Counted from the stretch's first letter, positions 7,518-17,970 are shown. The stretch is DNA of 44,270 bases from Hymenobacter roseosalivarius DSM 11622 (GCF_900176135.1 NZ_FWWW01000096.1:1-44270), one strand, 5' to 3'. Made by a program: numbers and translations. The notes: a model not told the origin generated them from the letters alone.

Positions 7518-10463
7518 TTAAAACAACTTCAGCTGCGACTTAGGCCGACGCAGCACGGCCTGGGCCCGCTCCACGTCCTCGTCGGTCACTTCTACCGGTC
7601 CGGTCAGCTCAGGCAAAGGCGCAGCTGGCTCAGGTGCGGCGGGGCGCGGAATGGTGGCCGGCCCGCGCTTTTTGGCCGCCGCCCGGCGCTCCGGCTCTGG
7701 GCCTTCGTCGGTGAGCAGGGTCACCGCGTGGATTTTATAATAAGCCAGCTTGTTGCCGGCCGCTTTCCAGCCCTTCACGTCGATGAAGGTGTGCAGGGGC
7801 AGCTTTTCAGTTTCGCGGTCGGCTTTCTTGTCGCGCTGCATCTTCACTTCCGCCAGCGGCTCGGGGTTAGCCGTGACGGCCAGCAGCCTGGAGCTTTTGC
7901 TTTCTGAAATAAAGGAGAAACGCTTATCCAGCGTGCTGGTTTCAATTTTGAAGCGCTTCACGTAGTGTACTTTGGTTTCGCCCTCCACATATACGGCGCT
8001 GAGCACCGTATCAGGCTCCAGCTTGCGCAGCAGCACGATATTCGGCACCTCGAAGTGGTGCGCCGTGTCGGGGGACTTCAACTCGTAGCTGCCGTCTTTG
8101 TTCACTACCAGCACCGTGTTATCGGTGTCGAAGGTGCCCAGGTAGCGGCCGTGGCCCGCCGTGTTGAGGCGGCCCACCACGCTGTCGAAGAACATCTCGC
8201 GGCCGCCCAGCGTCGAGTCGCCGAGGGCTTCCTGCTTGATGCGCTTGATAGGCTGCTTGGTCACGATGTTGCCTTGGGAGCCTTTGCCTTTAATCGCCAG
8301 CTCGGCGAAGTCGAACTCAAACTGCTTTACCCGCGCCGGCGCTTTATCCGTCAGCTGTACGCTCACGATTTCCGACTCGGAGTTTGGGTTGGCGGTCAGG
8401 TAGAGCACCTTGGAATTTTTGCCCCCCTTCGTCAGATCGTAGGTTTTGTCGCGGGTAATGCCCGTCACCAGGAAACGCTTGGCGCAGGTCACGCCCGACG
8501 GGCCATCCTGGTACATCATGTTGTACACCAGGCGGTCGTCGTTTTTGTTATACACGCCGACGTGCAGCACGTCTTTACCCACGAAGGTCTTTTCCGCGAT
8601 GCGCGTGACCATAAACGAGCCGTCGCGGCGGATGGCGATGATGTCATCCAGGTCGGAGCAGTCGCAGACGAATTCGTCCTTTTTCAGGCCGAAGCCCACG
8701 AAGCCGTCCTGGCGGTTCACGTAGAGCTTTTGGTTGGCTATGGCTACTTTTTGGGCCGTCACCACGTCGAAGGTGCGGAGCTGGGTTTTGCGCTCCCGGC
8801 CGGTGCCGTATTTTTTCAACAAGCCTTCAAAATAGCTGATGGCGTAGCGCGTGAGGTTGGCCAGATGATCGGCTACTTCGGCCAGCTCCGCTTCCAGCTT
8901 CTGGATGTACTCGTCGGCCTTGAAGCCGTCGAATCTGGAGATGCGCTTGATGCGGATTTCAGTCAGGCGCGTGAGGTCGTCCTTGGTGATGGCGCGGCGC
9001 AGCACGATGCGCGTGTCATTAGCCTTCAGCTTCTCCCCTTCCACCCTCACGAACTTTTTCAGGCCCGCGTCGATAGTTTCCAGAATCTCAGCCCAGGTTT
9101 CGCACTCCTCAATTTTGCGGTAGATGCGGTTCTCGATGAATATCTTCTCCAGAGAAGCCGAGTGCCACTTTTCGTGCAGCTCATCCTGGCGGATTTCCAG
9201 CTCCCGCTCCAGCAGCCGCACCGTTTTGCGGGTGCTCAACCGCAGCATGTCCTCCACGCCCACGAAGCGCGGCTTGTCCTCGATAATAACGCAGGTGTTG
9301 GGCGAAATCGAGATTTCGCAGTCGGTGAAAGCGTACAGCGCATCCATGGTAAGGTCGGGCGACACGCCGGTGGGCAGTTGCACCTGAATCTCGACCTCGG
9401 CGGCCGTGTTGTCCACTACCTTCTTGATCTTGATCTTATTCGCCTCCGACGCCTTCACGATGCTTTCCATCAGCGCCGTGGTGGTGGTGCCGTAGGGAAT
9501 ATCGCGAATGACCAACATGGTTTTGTCGGCCTTCTCGATGGTGGCGCGCAGGCGGATTTTTGCCCCCCGCTGCCCCGAGTTGTAGTTGGTAATGTCACAA
9601 AGCCCCCCCGTGGAGAAATCTGGAAACAGCTGAATGTCGCGGCCCCGCAGCACGTCGATGCTGGCCTTGCACAGCTCGCGGAAGTTGTGGGGCATAATCT
9701 TGGTACTCAGACCCACGGCAATGCCTTCCACGCCCTGGGCCAGCAGCAATGGAAACTTGACGGGCAGCGTGGTCGGCTCGCGCTTGCGGCCGTCGTAGCT
9801 CATCTGCCAGTCGGTGATGTCAGGGTTGAACACCACGTCGAGCGCAAACTTGGACAGGCGCGCCTCGATATACCGCGGCGCGGCTGCGCCGTCGCCGGTG
9901 CGGATATCGCCCCAGTTGCCCTGAGTTTCGATCAGCAGATCCTTCTGCCCCAGGTTCACCATGGCATCGCCGATGGAGGCGTCGCCGTGGGGGTGATACT
10001 GCATGGTTTGCCCAATGACGTTGGCCACTTTATTAAAGCGACCATCGTCCATCTCCTTCATGGCGTGCATAATGCGGCGCTGCACGGGCTTGAGGCCATC
10101 TTCAATGGCGGGCACGGCGCGCTCCAGAATCACGTAGGAGGCGTAGTCCAGAAACCAGTTCTGGTACATGCCAGCCACAGTGGCCACGTCGTGAATGGTT
10201 TCGCCGGGGGCAAATTTGGGCTCCTCTTCGGTTTCCTCCGTCACGGGCGTAGGCTCGGTGGTAGCCTGCACGTCGTCGCCCGACTCGGACAGCAGCAGCT
10301 CGCCGGCGGCGCTTACCACGAACTCCGGCGTTTCCTTTTCCGGTAAGGCATCAGCATCCTCGGGCGCGGCCGAGGCGGACCCAAACTCAAAGGAATCGCC
10401 GGCGCCAAATAGGTTCGGCTGTTCTTCTTGGTTCGGATCCTGGGGGTTCTTCTCTTCTGACAC
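7518..10463 (-). CDS. parC: DNA topoisomerase IV subunit A
   Basis: 981 residues. An acidic, Pro/Glu-rich N-terminal extension of about 85 residues precedes the type IIA topoisomerase core: YASYVILERAVPAIEDGLKP, the quinolone-determining helix region (YHPHGDASIGDAMV), and the catalytic tyrosine at about Y198 in AAPRYIEARLS. A C-terminal beta-pinwheel region follows. The canonical GyrA-box (QRRGGKG) is absent and the corresponding place reads KGKGSQGNIVTK, which favours ParC over GyrA. ParC with ParE decatenates daughter chromosomes. The partner parE is 3.4 kb away on the same strand, with an M1 aminopeptidase on the opposite strand between them. The last 80 residues are Pro/Ala-rich and basic. 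Confidence 0.93.
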   Translation of the reverse strand: MSEEKNPQDPNQEEQPNLFGAGDSFEFGSASAAPEDADALPEKETPEFVVSAAGELLLSESGDDVQATTEPTPVTEETEEEPKFAPGETIHDVATVAGMYQNWFLDYASYVILERAVPAIEDGLKPVQRRIMHAMKEMDDGRFNKVANVIGQTMQYHPHGDASIGDAMVNLGQKDLLIETQGNWGDIRTGDGAAAPRYIEARLSKFALDVVFNPDITDWQMSYDGRKREPTTLPVKFPLLLAQGVEGIAVGLSTKIMPHNFRELCKASIDVLRGRDIQLFPDFSTGGLCDITNYNSGQRGAKIRLRATIEKADKTMLVIRDIPYGTTTTALMESIVKASEANKIKIKKVVDNTAAEVEIQVQLPTGVSPDLTMDALYAFTDCEISISPNTCVIIEDKPRFVGVEDMLRLSTRKTVRLLERELEIRQDELHEKWHSASLEKIFIENRIYRKIEECETWAEILETIDAGLKKFVRVEGEKLKANDTRIVLRRAITKDDLTRLTEIRIKRISRFDGFKADEYIQKLEAELAEVADHLANLTRYAISYFEGLLKKYGTGRERKTQLRTFDVVTAQKVAIANQKLYVNRQDGFVGFGLKKDEFVCDCSDLDDIIAIRRDGSFMVTRIAEKTFVGKDVLHVGVYNKNDDRLVYNMMYQDGPSGVTCAKRFLVTGITRDKTYDLTKGGKNSKVLYLTANPNSESEIVSVQLTDKAPARVKQFEFDFAELAIKGKGSQGNIVTKQPIKRIKQEALGDSTLGGREMFFDSVVGRLNTAGHGRYLGTFDTDNTVLVVNKDGSYELKSPDTAHHFEVPNIVLLRKLEPDTVLSAVYVEGETKVHYVKRFKIETSTLDKRFSFISESKSSRLLAVTANPEPLAEVKMQRDKKADRETEKLPLHTFIDVKGWKAAGNKLAYYKIHAVTLLTDEGPEPERRAAAKKRGPATIPRPAAPEPAAPLPELTGPVEVTDEDVERAQAVLRRPKSQLKLF

Positions 10464-11073
10464 AGTGGGGTGTGGCGCTTGCCACGGTTAATGTTCTTGT
10501 ACCTCTCTTTCAGCCGCAGGGCTAAAAGGCTTTTCACTAAACTAAAGACGCCTGTACAGAGACAGACTCATAGGCAAAGATCTATCAATCAACTCACAGA
10601 GTTTGGGTAAAAGCTACGAAGAAAATCAGCAGTGACCAGGCTGCTTGCGCAACTGCCTAGTGTATCAAAAGTACCGTTAGCTGCGCAGAACGCAATATTT
10701 GTAATGCGAAGCTGGCTCATAAAGTTCCCAATAATATTAGCCAAACACAAGAGTAAAGCCAATTTTTTAGCGTGGAAAATCGGTTTTAGTAGTTCATCGT
10801 GCCAAGTCTATACCCCTATCTCTACTAATCAAATTAGTTAAACATAGAACACAGCCGATAATTACTCTTCCCTGACCTGACAGTTTCTTCAAGTTACACC
10901 AGAACAAACCGTCCCTCGGGGGGCAAATTGTCGCCTGTGGCAGGCAACTCCCGGCAGTATGGGCGCATCTGGAGGCTAAAGCGCCGGGAAATGCGTCATT
11001 TGTACGTAAGTTTCTTTACGAGCAAAAAGCCTTACTAAGTTCGCCTGCCTCAGCCACCACACTCTCCCTACCT
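10464..11073. other. 610-bp intergenic region between divergent parC and M1 peptidase
   Basis: Contains the upstream regions of both parC (minus) and the aminopeptidase (plus). A small open frame at 10632-10841 has no coding character. One copy of the dispersed motif is present (GGGGGGCA at 10918-10925). I found no convincing TTTG/TANNTTTG promoter pair. Confidence 0.6.
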
Positions 11074-13545
11074 GTGCGTTCCCTTCACAAATTTCTGCCG
11101 GTCATTCTGACGCTGACCGTTATCAATTCTGCTGGTGCTCAGCAGCCCGACGCTACCACTTACCGCGCCACCGAGCGGCAGGTGAATGACCTGGTGCATA
11201 CCAGGCTCGATCTACAATTTGATTATGCAAAGCGCTACGCCTACGGCAAGGAATGGCTAACGCTAAAGCCCCACGCCTACCCCACCGATTCCCTGCGCTT
11301 AGACGCCAAGGGTATGGATATCAAGATGGTGGCTTTGGTGAATGGCTCGTCATTGCAGCCGCTCAAGTACAGCTACGACCAGCAGCACCTACGCGTGAGT
11401 CTGGGCCAAAAAAAGGCCCCCGGCACGGATTACACCGTGTACATCGAGTACATGGCCAAGCCCGACGAGGCCAACGTGAAGGGTAGTGCCGCTATTTCAG
11501 AAGCGAAGGGCTTGTACTTCATTAACCCCGACAGCGCCGTGGCCGGCAAGCCCGTGCAGATCTGGACCCAGGGTGAGACGGAAGCTTCGTCGGTGTGGTT
11601 TCCTACCATCGACCGGCCCAACCAGAAAATGACCTCCGAAATCAGCCTGACCGTGCCCAGCAAGTACGTGACACTAAGCAACGGCGCGCTGACCAGCCAG
11701 CAGCCCGCCGGCCCCGGCCTGCGCCGCGACACCTGGAAGATGGAGCAGCCCCACGCGCCCTATTTATTTATGCTGGCCGTCGGCGACTTCCGCATTACGA
11801 AGGATACCTGGCGGGGCAAGGAAGTGAGCTACTATCTGGAGCCAAAATTTGCCCCCCAGGCCCGCGCTATATTTGGCAAGACGCCCAAAATGCTGGAGTT
11901 TTTCTCCCAAAAGCTCGGCGTAGACTACCCGTGGAATAAATATGCCCAGATAGTAGCCCGCGACTACGTGAGCGGGGCCATGGAAAATACTACGGCTTCG
12001 CTGTTCGGGGAGCAGGCCCAGGGCTCGGTGCGGGAGCTGCTGGACTGGGAATACGCCGGCGTAGAGCGCGAAATTGCCCACGAGTTGTTTCACCACTGGT
12101 TCGGCGACTACGTAACGGCCGAAAGCTGGAGCAACCTGACCATGAACGAGTCGTTTGCCAATTTCAGTGAGGTGCTGTGGGCCGAGCACGCTTACGGCCC
12201 CGATGCCGGCGCCGCCCAGGCTGACCGCAGCTTACGCAACTACCTGCGCACTCCTGCCAACTATGAGAAGCCTCTGGTGCGCTTCCAGTATGCCGATAAA
12301 GAAGACCTGTTCGATGGCGTTTCCTACCAGAAGGGCGGCAGCATTCTGAACATGCTGCGCGCCACGTTGGGAGAGGAAGTGTTCTTCCAAGGATTGAAGC
12401 GCTACCTCACGCAAAACGCCTTCGGCACGGGCGAGTCCCACCAGCTGCGGCTGGCGCTAGAAGAAGCATCGGGCCAGGATCTGAACTGGTTTTTTAATCA
12501 ATGGTATTATCGGGTGGGCCACCCCATTGTGACCATTGACTACCAATGGGATGCGGCCCGCCAGCGCCAGGCCGTGGTAGTGCGCCAGACGCAGGCCGGG
12601 GGGCTTTTTGTGCTGCCGCTGCTCGTTGATGTGTATACCGGAGGCAAAGCTCAACGCTACTCCGCCACGCTGCGCAAGGCCGTAGACACGCTGTATTTCC
12701 CGGCCGCTACCAAACCGGAGCTGGTAGACGTGGATGCCGCTAAAGTCCTGGTCTGGCAGAAGCAGGACAATAAATCGTTGGCCGAATACGCCTACCAGTA
12801 CCGCCACGCGCCCCACTACCTCGACCGGCGCGAAGCCCTGACCGCCGCTCAGGCCAAAGCTACCGACCCACTGGCCCGAAAAATCCTGCTGGCCGGCCTG
12901 ACCGATAAATCATCGGCTCTGCGGCAGTTGGCTGTTGAGGTACTCGACCTCAAAAATGCCCCCCAGCGCAAGGCGACGGCCCCCGTACTAGCCAAACTAG
13001 CCGCCACCGATTCGTCGGTGCAGGTGCGGGCGGCGGCGCTTACGGCGCTGGGGACGCTTGAGGAAAAGCGCTACGCCAAGCTGTTTACCAAAGCTCTCGA
13101 CAGCAAATCGTATCGGGTGCAGGGAGCGGCTTTACAGGCGTTGCTGCCGCTGCAACCGAAGCAGGCACTCGCCCGCGCTACCGCTTTCGAGGCCGATAAC
13201 AAGGGCCCGTTGACGGTGGCGCTGGTGAGCGTGTATGGCCAGGCCGGCGGACCAGCCCAGTGGCCCCTGGTCTTAAGCAAGTACGATGCGGCCAGCCCGT
13301 CAGGTCGCTTCGATATGCTGCCTGGCATCGTTCCACTGCTCGGCCGCCTGGAAGACCCAACGGCGCTTACTGAAGGAATAACGCGCATGAAAGACCTAGC
13401 CGTGAAGTTTAAGGCCTTCGGCGTCGCCGAACCCATCATTGGCGGACTTCAGCAGATACAGCAGCAGCAGGCCGCCCGCCTGAGCGCGCCTCAGGCCAGG
13501 ATGTTGGTCGAATCAGCCGTAAAAGAAATTCAGAACGCCAAGTAA
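11074..13545 (+). CDS. Exported M1-family metalloaminopeptidase with HEAT-like C-terminus
   Basis: A zinc aminopeptidase that removes N-terminal residues from peptides, probably in the periplasm. It starts at GTG 11074 with a signal peptide (HKFLPVILTLTVINSAGAQ). The M1 exopeptidase motif SGAMEN and the zinc site HELFHH (H336, E337, H340) are present, with the third ligand E359 in NLTMNESFANFSE, at the exact HExxH-x18-E spacing. After the catalytic and Ig-like domains (to about residue 560), a C-terminal region of short alpha repeats follows (LADKSSALRQLAVEVL-like blocks, SSVQVRAAALTALGTLE, SYRVQGAALQALLPLQP), resembling HEAT repeats. It is transcribed against the flanking topoisomerase IV genes. 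Confidence 0.93.
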   Translation: MRSLHKFLPVILTLTVINSAGAQQPDATTYRATERQVNDLVHTRLDLQFDYAKRYAYGKEWLTLKPHAYPTDSLRLDAKGMDIKMVALVNGSSLQPLKYSYDQQHLRVSLGQKKAPGTDYTVYIEYMAKPDEANVKGSAAISEAKGLYFINPDSAVAGKPVQIWTQGETEASSVWFPTIDRPNQKMTSEISLTVPSKYVTLSNGALTSQQPAGPGLRRDTWKMEQPHAPYLFMLAVGDFRITKDTWRGKEVSYYLEPKFAPQARAIFGKTPKMLEFFSQKLGVDYPWNKYAQIVARDYVSGAMENTTASLFGEQAQGSVRELLDWEYAGVEREIAHELFHHWFGDYVTAESWSNLTMNESFANFSEVLWAEHAYGPDAGAAQADRSLRNYLRTPANYEKPLVRFQYADKEDLFDGVSYQKGGSILNMLRATLGEEVFFQGLKRYLTQNAFGTGESHQLRLALEEASGQDLNWFFNQWYYRVGHPIVTIDYQWDAARQRQAVVVRQTQAGGLFVLPLLVDVYTGGKAQRYSATLRKAVDTLYFPAATKPELVDVDAAKVLVWQKQDNKSLAEYAYQYRHAPHYLDRREALTAAQAKATDPLARKILLAGLTDKSSALRQLAVEVLDLKNAPQRKATAPVLAKLAATDSSVQVRAAALTALGTLEEKRYAKLFTKALDSKSYRVQGAALQALLPLQPKQALARATAFEADNKGPLTVALVSVYGQAGGPAQWPLVLSKYDAASPSGRFDMLPGIVPLLGRLEDPTALTEGITRMKDLAVKFKAFGVAEPIIGGLQQIQQQQAARLSAPQARMLVESAVKEIQNAK

Positions 13546-13573
13546 GTGGCTGCGCGAAAACAATCCCGCAAAA

Positions 13574-13679
13574 AAAGGCGGTCATGCTGAGCTTGCCGAA
13601 GCATCTCTACCGCTTCATTACAATGCTATTGATTAATAACCAGTAGAGATGCTTCGGCAAGCTCAGCATGACCGCCTTT
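13574..13679. repeat. Intergenic palindrome, perfect 37-bp arms (REP-like)
   Basis: 13574-13610 and 13643-13679 are exact inverted copies. The arms contain GTCATGCTGAGCTTGCCGAA followed by GCATCTCTAC, and the loop is 32 nt. It lies just after the aminopeptidase stop and before the parE terminator. The same core (GTCATGCWGAG...GAAGCATCTC) occurs at 17811, 26464 and 30403, so it is a dispersed repeat family. Confidence 0.9.
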
Positions 13680-13779
13680 ACTGGTGCATTTGCTTTTGCA
13701 TTCCTGCGAGTATCAGGTAACGCCCTACGTCTTCCAATTCTCCTAAAAAGCCCCCCAGCATACTTTTTACTACCAAAAG

Positions 13780-13814
13780 AAAGCCCCGGCCGATTAGTAT
13801 CGGCCGGGGCTTTT
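13780..13814 (-). terminator. parE terminator
   Basis: AAAGCCCCGGCCGAT at 13780-13794, loop TAGT, and the complement followed by TTTT at 13799-13814. It is a strong GC stem just beyond the parE stop (13840). A solitary AAAAAGCCCCCCAG word is nearby at 13746. Confidence 0.88.
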
Positions 13815-13839
13815 CATTAGGCAGAAAATATGGTTTGCT

Positions 13840-15759
13840 CTACGCAAACGCCATATCTTCCTCGGCTACTTCTTCTACCGGCAGCACGTCGGAGGTTATC
13901 AGGTCTTTCTCCTGCCGCAGGTTGTCGATGATAAACTCCTGGCGGGCGGGCGTATTCTTGCCCATGTAATAGGTCAGGACTTGCTGAATGGAGCGGTCGG
14001 ATTGCAGAATGACGGGCTCCAGCTTGATGTTGTCGCCAATAAACTTACCGAACTCATCGGGGCTGATTTCGCCGAGACCTTTGAAGCGGGTTACTTCGGG
14101 GTTGCGGCCCAGCTGGCGCATGGCGGCCTGCTTTTCCTGCTCGTTGTAGCAGTAGATGGTCGTTTTCTTATTGCGGACGCGGAACAGGGGCGTTTCCAGA
14201 ATGTAAACGTGGTTGTTGCGCACCAGATCGGGGAAAAACTGAAGGAAGAACGTGAGCAGCAGCAGGCGAATGTGCATGCCGTCCACGTCGGCGTCGGTGG
14301 CGATAACCACGCGGTTGTAACGCAGGTGTTCGATGCCTTCTTCAATGTTGAGCGCGTGCTGAAGCAGGTTCAGCTCCTCGTTCTCGTACACGATTTTCTT
14401 CTTCAGGCCGAAGCAGTTCAGGGGCTTGCCGCGCAAGCTGAATACGGCTTCGGTTTCCACGTTGCGGCTCTTGGTGATGGAGCCCGACGCGGAGTCGCCT
14501 TCAGTGATGAAGAGGGTGGTGAGGGCTTCGGCCTCCTGCTTGCCTTCGCCCAGGTGGAAGCGGCAGTCGCGGAGCTTGCGGTTGTGCAGGTTGGCTTTTT
14601 TGGCTCGCTGGTTGGCCAGCTTTTTCACGCCGGCCATGTCCTTACGCTCCCGCTCGCTCTGCTCGATGCGCTTTTTCAGGGCGTCGGCTACTGCCTGATT
14701 TTTGTGCAGGTAGTTATCGAGGTGCTCTTTTACGAAGTCCAGAATGAAGCCGCGCACTGTCGGGCCGTCCTCGCCCATATTGATGGAGCCGAGCTTGGTT
14801 TTGGTTTGGCTTTCAAACACCGGCTCCTGCACCCGCACCGAAATAGCCGCGATGATGGAGCCCCGAACGTCGGCCGCGTCGTACTCCTTTTTGTAGAACT
14901 CGCGCACGGTTTTGACCACTGCCTCGCGGAAAGCCGCCAGGTGCGTACCGCCCTGAGTGGTGTATTGCCCGTTCACGAAGGAATAATACTCCTCTCCGTA
15001 GTCGTTGCCGTGGGTCAGAGCCAGCTCAATATCAGGGGCCTTGAGGTGGATGATGGGGTAGCGCAGGCTTTCCGCGTCGGCTTTGCGCGAGAGCAGGTCG
15101 AGCAGACCGTTTTCGGAGTAATACTTCTGCCCGTTGAAGTTGATGGTAAGGCCCGCATTCAGGTACACGTAGTTCCAGATCTGATTTTCCAGATACTCCG
15201 GGATGAAGCGGTAGTTCTTGAACACCGTATCGTCGGGTTGAAACACCATCAGGGTGCCGTTTCGCTGCGAGGTTTTGGCGGGCTTGGGGTCCTGCACCAG
15301 CTTGCCCTGCGAGAACTCCGCCGACTTCATCAGGCCCTCGCGCACACTTTGCACCAGAAAGTAGCTGCTGAGCGCATTCACCGCCTTGGTACCCACGCCA
15401 TTCAGGCCCACCGACTTCTGGAAAACCTTGGAGTCGTACTTGCCGCCGGTGTTGATTTTGCTCACCACGTCCACCACTTTGCCCAGCGGAATACCGCGGC
15501 CATAGTCGCGCACCTGCACGCGCTGATCGGATATTTTGATGTCGATGGTGCGGCCGTGGCCCATGACATGCTCGTCGATGGAGTTATCAATAACTTCCTT
15601 CACGAGCACGTAAATGCCGTCGTCGTAGGCCGAGCCGTCGCCGAGCTTACCGATGTACATACCGGGCCGCAAACGGATGTGCTCGCGCCAGTCCAGGGAG
15701 CGGATGCTGTCTTCGGTGTAGGCGTGTTGGGGGGCGATGGGGAGTTGTTCGTCAGCCAT
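13840..15759 (-). CDS. parE: DNA topoisomerase IV subunit B
   Basis: The 639-residue ATPase subunit. The GHKL ATP-binding motifs are in order: [22 protein letters not shown], and [17 protein letters not shown]. The transducer domain follows, then the TOPRIM metal-binding domain with [12 protein letters not shown] (about residue 415) and [12 protein letters not shown], ending in the conserved [13 protein letters not shown] region. The N-terminus ([20 protein letters not shown]) is of the ParE type. It hydrolyses ATP to drive strand passage by ParC. The start ATG at 15759 is followed by a copy of the C6 motif within codons 8-12. It is not contiguous with parC here. Confidence 0.93.
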   Translation of the reverse strand: MADEQLPIAPQHAYTEDSIRSLDWREHIRLRPGMYIGKLGDGSAYDDGIYVLVKEVIDNSIDEHVMGHGRTIDIKISDQRVQVRDYGRGIPLGKVVDVVSKINTGGKYDSKVFQKSVGLNGVGTKAVNALSSYFLVQSVREGLMKSAEFSQGKLVQDPKPAKTSQRNGTLMVFQPDDTVFKNYRFIPEYLENQIWNYVYLNAGLTINFNGQKYYSENGLLDLLSRKADAESLRYPIIHLKAPDIELALTHGNDYGEEYYSFVNGQYTTQGGTHLAAFREAVVKTVREFYKKEYDAADVRGSIIAAISVRVQEPVFESQTKTKLGSINMGEDGPTVRGFILDFVKEHLDNYLHKNQAVADALKKRIEQSERERKDMAGVKKLANQRAKKANLHNRKLRDCRFHLGEGKQEAEALTTLFITEGDSASGSITKSRNVETEAVFSLRGKPLNCFGLKKKIVYENEELNLLQHALNIEEGIEHLRYNRVVIATDADVDGMHIRLLLLTFFLQFFPDLVRNNHVYILETPLFRVRNKKTTIYCYNEQEKQAAMRQLGRNPEVTRFKGLGEISPDEFGKFIGDNIKLEPVILQSDRSIQQVLTYYMGKNTPARQEFIIDNLRQEKDLITSDVLPVEEVAEEDMAFA

Positions 15760-16000
15760 GTAAGCTAGGTAATCAAATTTGAGGTAAAATAACGCAGAAA
15801 ATCGGCCTTTTCCCGTATGCTGTCCGTAGGAGTGCCCAACGCTGCTGCTGATCTAAGCGCGGCGCTTACTTTAGCCAGTTATTTTAGTAAATATTCTACC
15901 TAAAACTGGCAAAAACAAGACATGGTTCCTTTAAAAATCAACGAATAACACCTCTTTCAGTAGCTTTTCCCCTTCCCTGGTTTCCTAAATTTTTTAGCTA

Positions 16001-17176
16001 ATGCTGCCTACCTCTAATCATTTCAACGGTCCTAAGCCCAACGCCCCGCCGGCCGAGCTGAAATTGCCCCCCGCCATCTACTACACCTTTATTCTGGTGG
16101 GCCTGACGCTGCTGGTGTTCGTGCTCTGGAAGCTCGACAGCATTCTGCTGCCGCTGTCTTTCGCCGCCCTGTTCGCGATTCTGCTGCTGCCCCTCTGCCG
16201 GCGCTTCGAGCGCTGGGGCTGGCCGCGGGTGCTGGCCATCATCGCCTGCCTGCTGCTCGTGATTATTGCCCTGGCGGCCATTGTCTTCGCCTTTGGCTCG
16301 CAGATGACGCAGTTCAAGGCCGAGCTGCCTCTGCTGCAAACCCGGCTGGTGCAGTACTTCGACCAGATTCAGCAGATGCTGAACGAACGCTTCGGCATTG
16401 AGCCCATCAGCAAGGACGAGTTTATTAATTCGTCCATTAAGAGCGCCAAAAAAGATGCCGGCGGCTACCTGGGCGCTACCCTGAACACGACCGCCGACGT
16501 GCTAAGCGTGGTGACGCTGGTGCCAATTTACATCTTCTGCTTTATGTACTACCGCGACCATATCCGGCAGTTCATGTTCCGTTTTGTGAGCCCGGAGCGG
16601 CGCACGGCCGTGCTGCATACCATGGATAGCATTCAGACCGTAGTGCAGGCCTATATCACGGGTTTGCTGACGGTTATCGTGATTGTGGCCGTGCTCAACG
16701 CCATTGGTCTCCTTGTTCTGGGCGTCAAATTCGCCATTTTCTTCGCCGTGTTTGCTTCCGTGCTTACCATCATCCCTTATATCGGTATTCTGATCGGCTC
16801 GGCCCTGCCGGCGCTCATTACGCTGGTCGAAACCGGCTCGCCAGCCAAGGCGCTCGGGGTGGTGGGCGTGTTCGTGTTCGTGCAGTTTCTGGAGGGCAAC
16901 TTCATCACGCCCATGATTACCGGCTCCAAAGTGAGCATCAACCCGATGGCGGCCATCATTGCCCTGATTCTGGGGGGCGAATTGTGGGGCACGCCGGGTA
17001 TCATTCTCAGCATTCCGTTGATAGCCGTGATTAAGGTGGTGCTGGACGCCTCCAAAGCCACAGAGCCCTTCGGTTTTCTGCTCGGCGACGTGGCCGACGG
17101 CGACGATATCGTGGACGCCAAAGCGGAGCCGGGATTTTTTGGGCGGCTCTGGCAGCGGATGCGGGGCGCTTCGTAA
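16001..17176 (+). CDS. AI-2E family transporter (PerM-like)
   Basis: 391 residues with about eight hydrophobic segments: two near the N-terminus (residues 26-45 and 50-65), one at 75-100, a long soluble loop (about 105-150), then clustered helices from 165 to 355. The C-terminal half carries the family hallmarks FAVFASVLTIIPYIGILIGS, FVQFLEGNFITPMITGSKVS and INPMAAIIALILGGELWGTP. Members of this inner-membrane family have been linked to autoinducer-2 export or Na+/H+ exchange, and many have no tested substrate. The ATG at 16001 is the natural start. No operon partner overlaps it. Confidence 0.93.
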   Translation: MLPTSNHFNGPKPNAPPAELKLPPAIYYTFILVGLTLLVFVLWKLDSILLPLSFAALFAILLLPLCRRFERWGWPRVLAIIACLLLVIIALAAIVFAFGSQMTQFKAELPLLQTRLVQYFDQIQQMLNERFGIEPISKDEFINSSIKSAKKDAGGYLGATLNTTADVLSVVTLVPIYIFCFMYYRDHIRQFMFRFVSPERRTAVLHTMDSIQTVVQAYITGLLTVIVIVAVLNAIGLLVLGVKFAIFFAVFASVLTIIPYIGILIGSALPALITLVETGSPAKALGVVGVFVFVQFLEGNFITPMITGSKVSINPMAAIIALILGGELWGTPGIILSIPLIAVIKVVLDASKATEPFGFLLGDVADGDDIVDAKAEPGFFGRLWQRMRGAS

Positions 17177-17268
17177 CCTGGGGGGCAACTTGCTAGTATA
17201 ACTCTACAGTTAGCTGCCTGACGCAGCTGACCATCTTTTCTGACCCACAACCACAAAACAAACTACTC

Positions 17269-17733
17269 ATGGCTTCTATTAGCGATAACACTGCCCGCGC
17301 GTACAATGACCTCGTTGAAATCAACGAAACCGGTGCCAAGGGCTACCAGGAAGCCGCTGAAGGCATCAAAAACCCGCAACTCAAGTCGCAGCTGAGCCAG
17401 TTCAGCCAGCAGCGCGCCAAGTTCGCGTCGGAGCTAAAGCAGCAAGCCAGCCAGTTTGGCATTAATTCCGAAGATACTACTACGGTGCAAGGCTTGGCGA
17501 CCGACGCCGCTGCCGCAGTACACCGTGGCTGGATCAACATCAAATCGGTCATCACGGGCCAGGACGACAACGCCATTCTGGGCGAGTGCGAAACCGGCGA
17601 CAAAGTAGCCCTCGAAGCCTACGAGCAAGCGCTGAAAGCGGAAGGTCTGCCCGCTGAAGCCAAGTCGGTTATTCAGAAGCAGCACGGCGAAATTCTGGCG
17701 GCCAAAAACCAGATTACGTCGATGAAGCGCTAG
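17269..17733 (+). CDS. DUF2383 / PA2169-type four-helix bundle protein
   Basis: 154 residues, soluble, acidic and helical throughout. It opens with ARAYNDLVEINETGAKGYQEA and contains QLSQFSQQRAKFASELKQQ and HRGWINIKSVITGQDDNAIL, then CETGDKVALEAYEQAL. These match the ferritin-like DUF2383/PA2169 family, small cytoplasmic proteins often expressed under stress. The family's biochemical role is not known to me. It is a single-gene unit, 92 bp after the transporter gene and followed at once by a strong terminator. Confidence 0.85.
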   Translation: MASISDNTARAYNDLVEINETGAKGYQEAAEGIKNPQLKSQLSQFSQQRAKFASELKQQASQFGINSEDTTTVQGLATDAAAAVHRGWINIKSVITGQDDNAILGECETGDKVALEAYEQALKAEGLPAEAKSVIQKQHGEILAAKNQITSMKR

Positions 17734-17753
17734 TTAGCGTTTCTGTTTTCTTC

Positions 17754-17790
17754 AAAAAAGCCCCCCGGAGTCATCTGGGGGGCTTTTTTT
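17754..17790 (+). terminator. Terminator made of two inverted C6 words
   Basis: AAAAAAGCCCCCC and GGGGGGCTTTTTTT form a 13-bp stem about an 11-nt loop, 21 bp after the DUF2383 stop. Confidence 0.92.
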
Positions 17791-17810
17791 GTCTAATACT
17801 TACAAAGCCT

Positions 17811-17937
17811 GTCATGCAGAGCATTCTGCGCATCAAGCAGCGACGAAGCATTTCGCGTGCTGATGCTGGAGTAGTGATCAGACGACTGCGAGCGAGATGC
17901 TTCGTCGCTGCTTGATGCGCAGAATGCTCTGCATGAC
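17811..17937. repeat. Intergenic palindrome, perfect 41-bp arms (REP-like)
   Basis: 17811-17851 and 17897-17937 are exact inverted copies, starting GTCATGCAGAGCATTCTGCG and ending GACGAAGCAT. The arms share the outer GTCATGCWGAG and inner GAAGCAT cores with the 13574 palindrome but differ in the middle, as in a family that diversifies while keeping its pairing. Confidence 0.9.
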
Positions 17938-17970
17938 GTTCTATTATTCAGGCCTTTCTACTATTTTTAT

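Noticed and set aside
7965..10346. A 793-codon open frame antisense to parC
   Set aside because: It mirrors parC in the opposite strand; His/Val/Gln-rich composition and lack of any domain fit a GC-driven shadow frame.
10632..10841. Small open frame between parC and the aminopeptidase
   Set aside because: No family resemblance, no start context, AT-rich codons unlike neighbours; treated as non-coding.
13981..15768. A 595-codon open frame antisense to parE
   Set aside because: Same reason: a composition-driven shadow of parE with no start context or domain.
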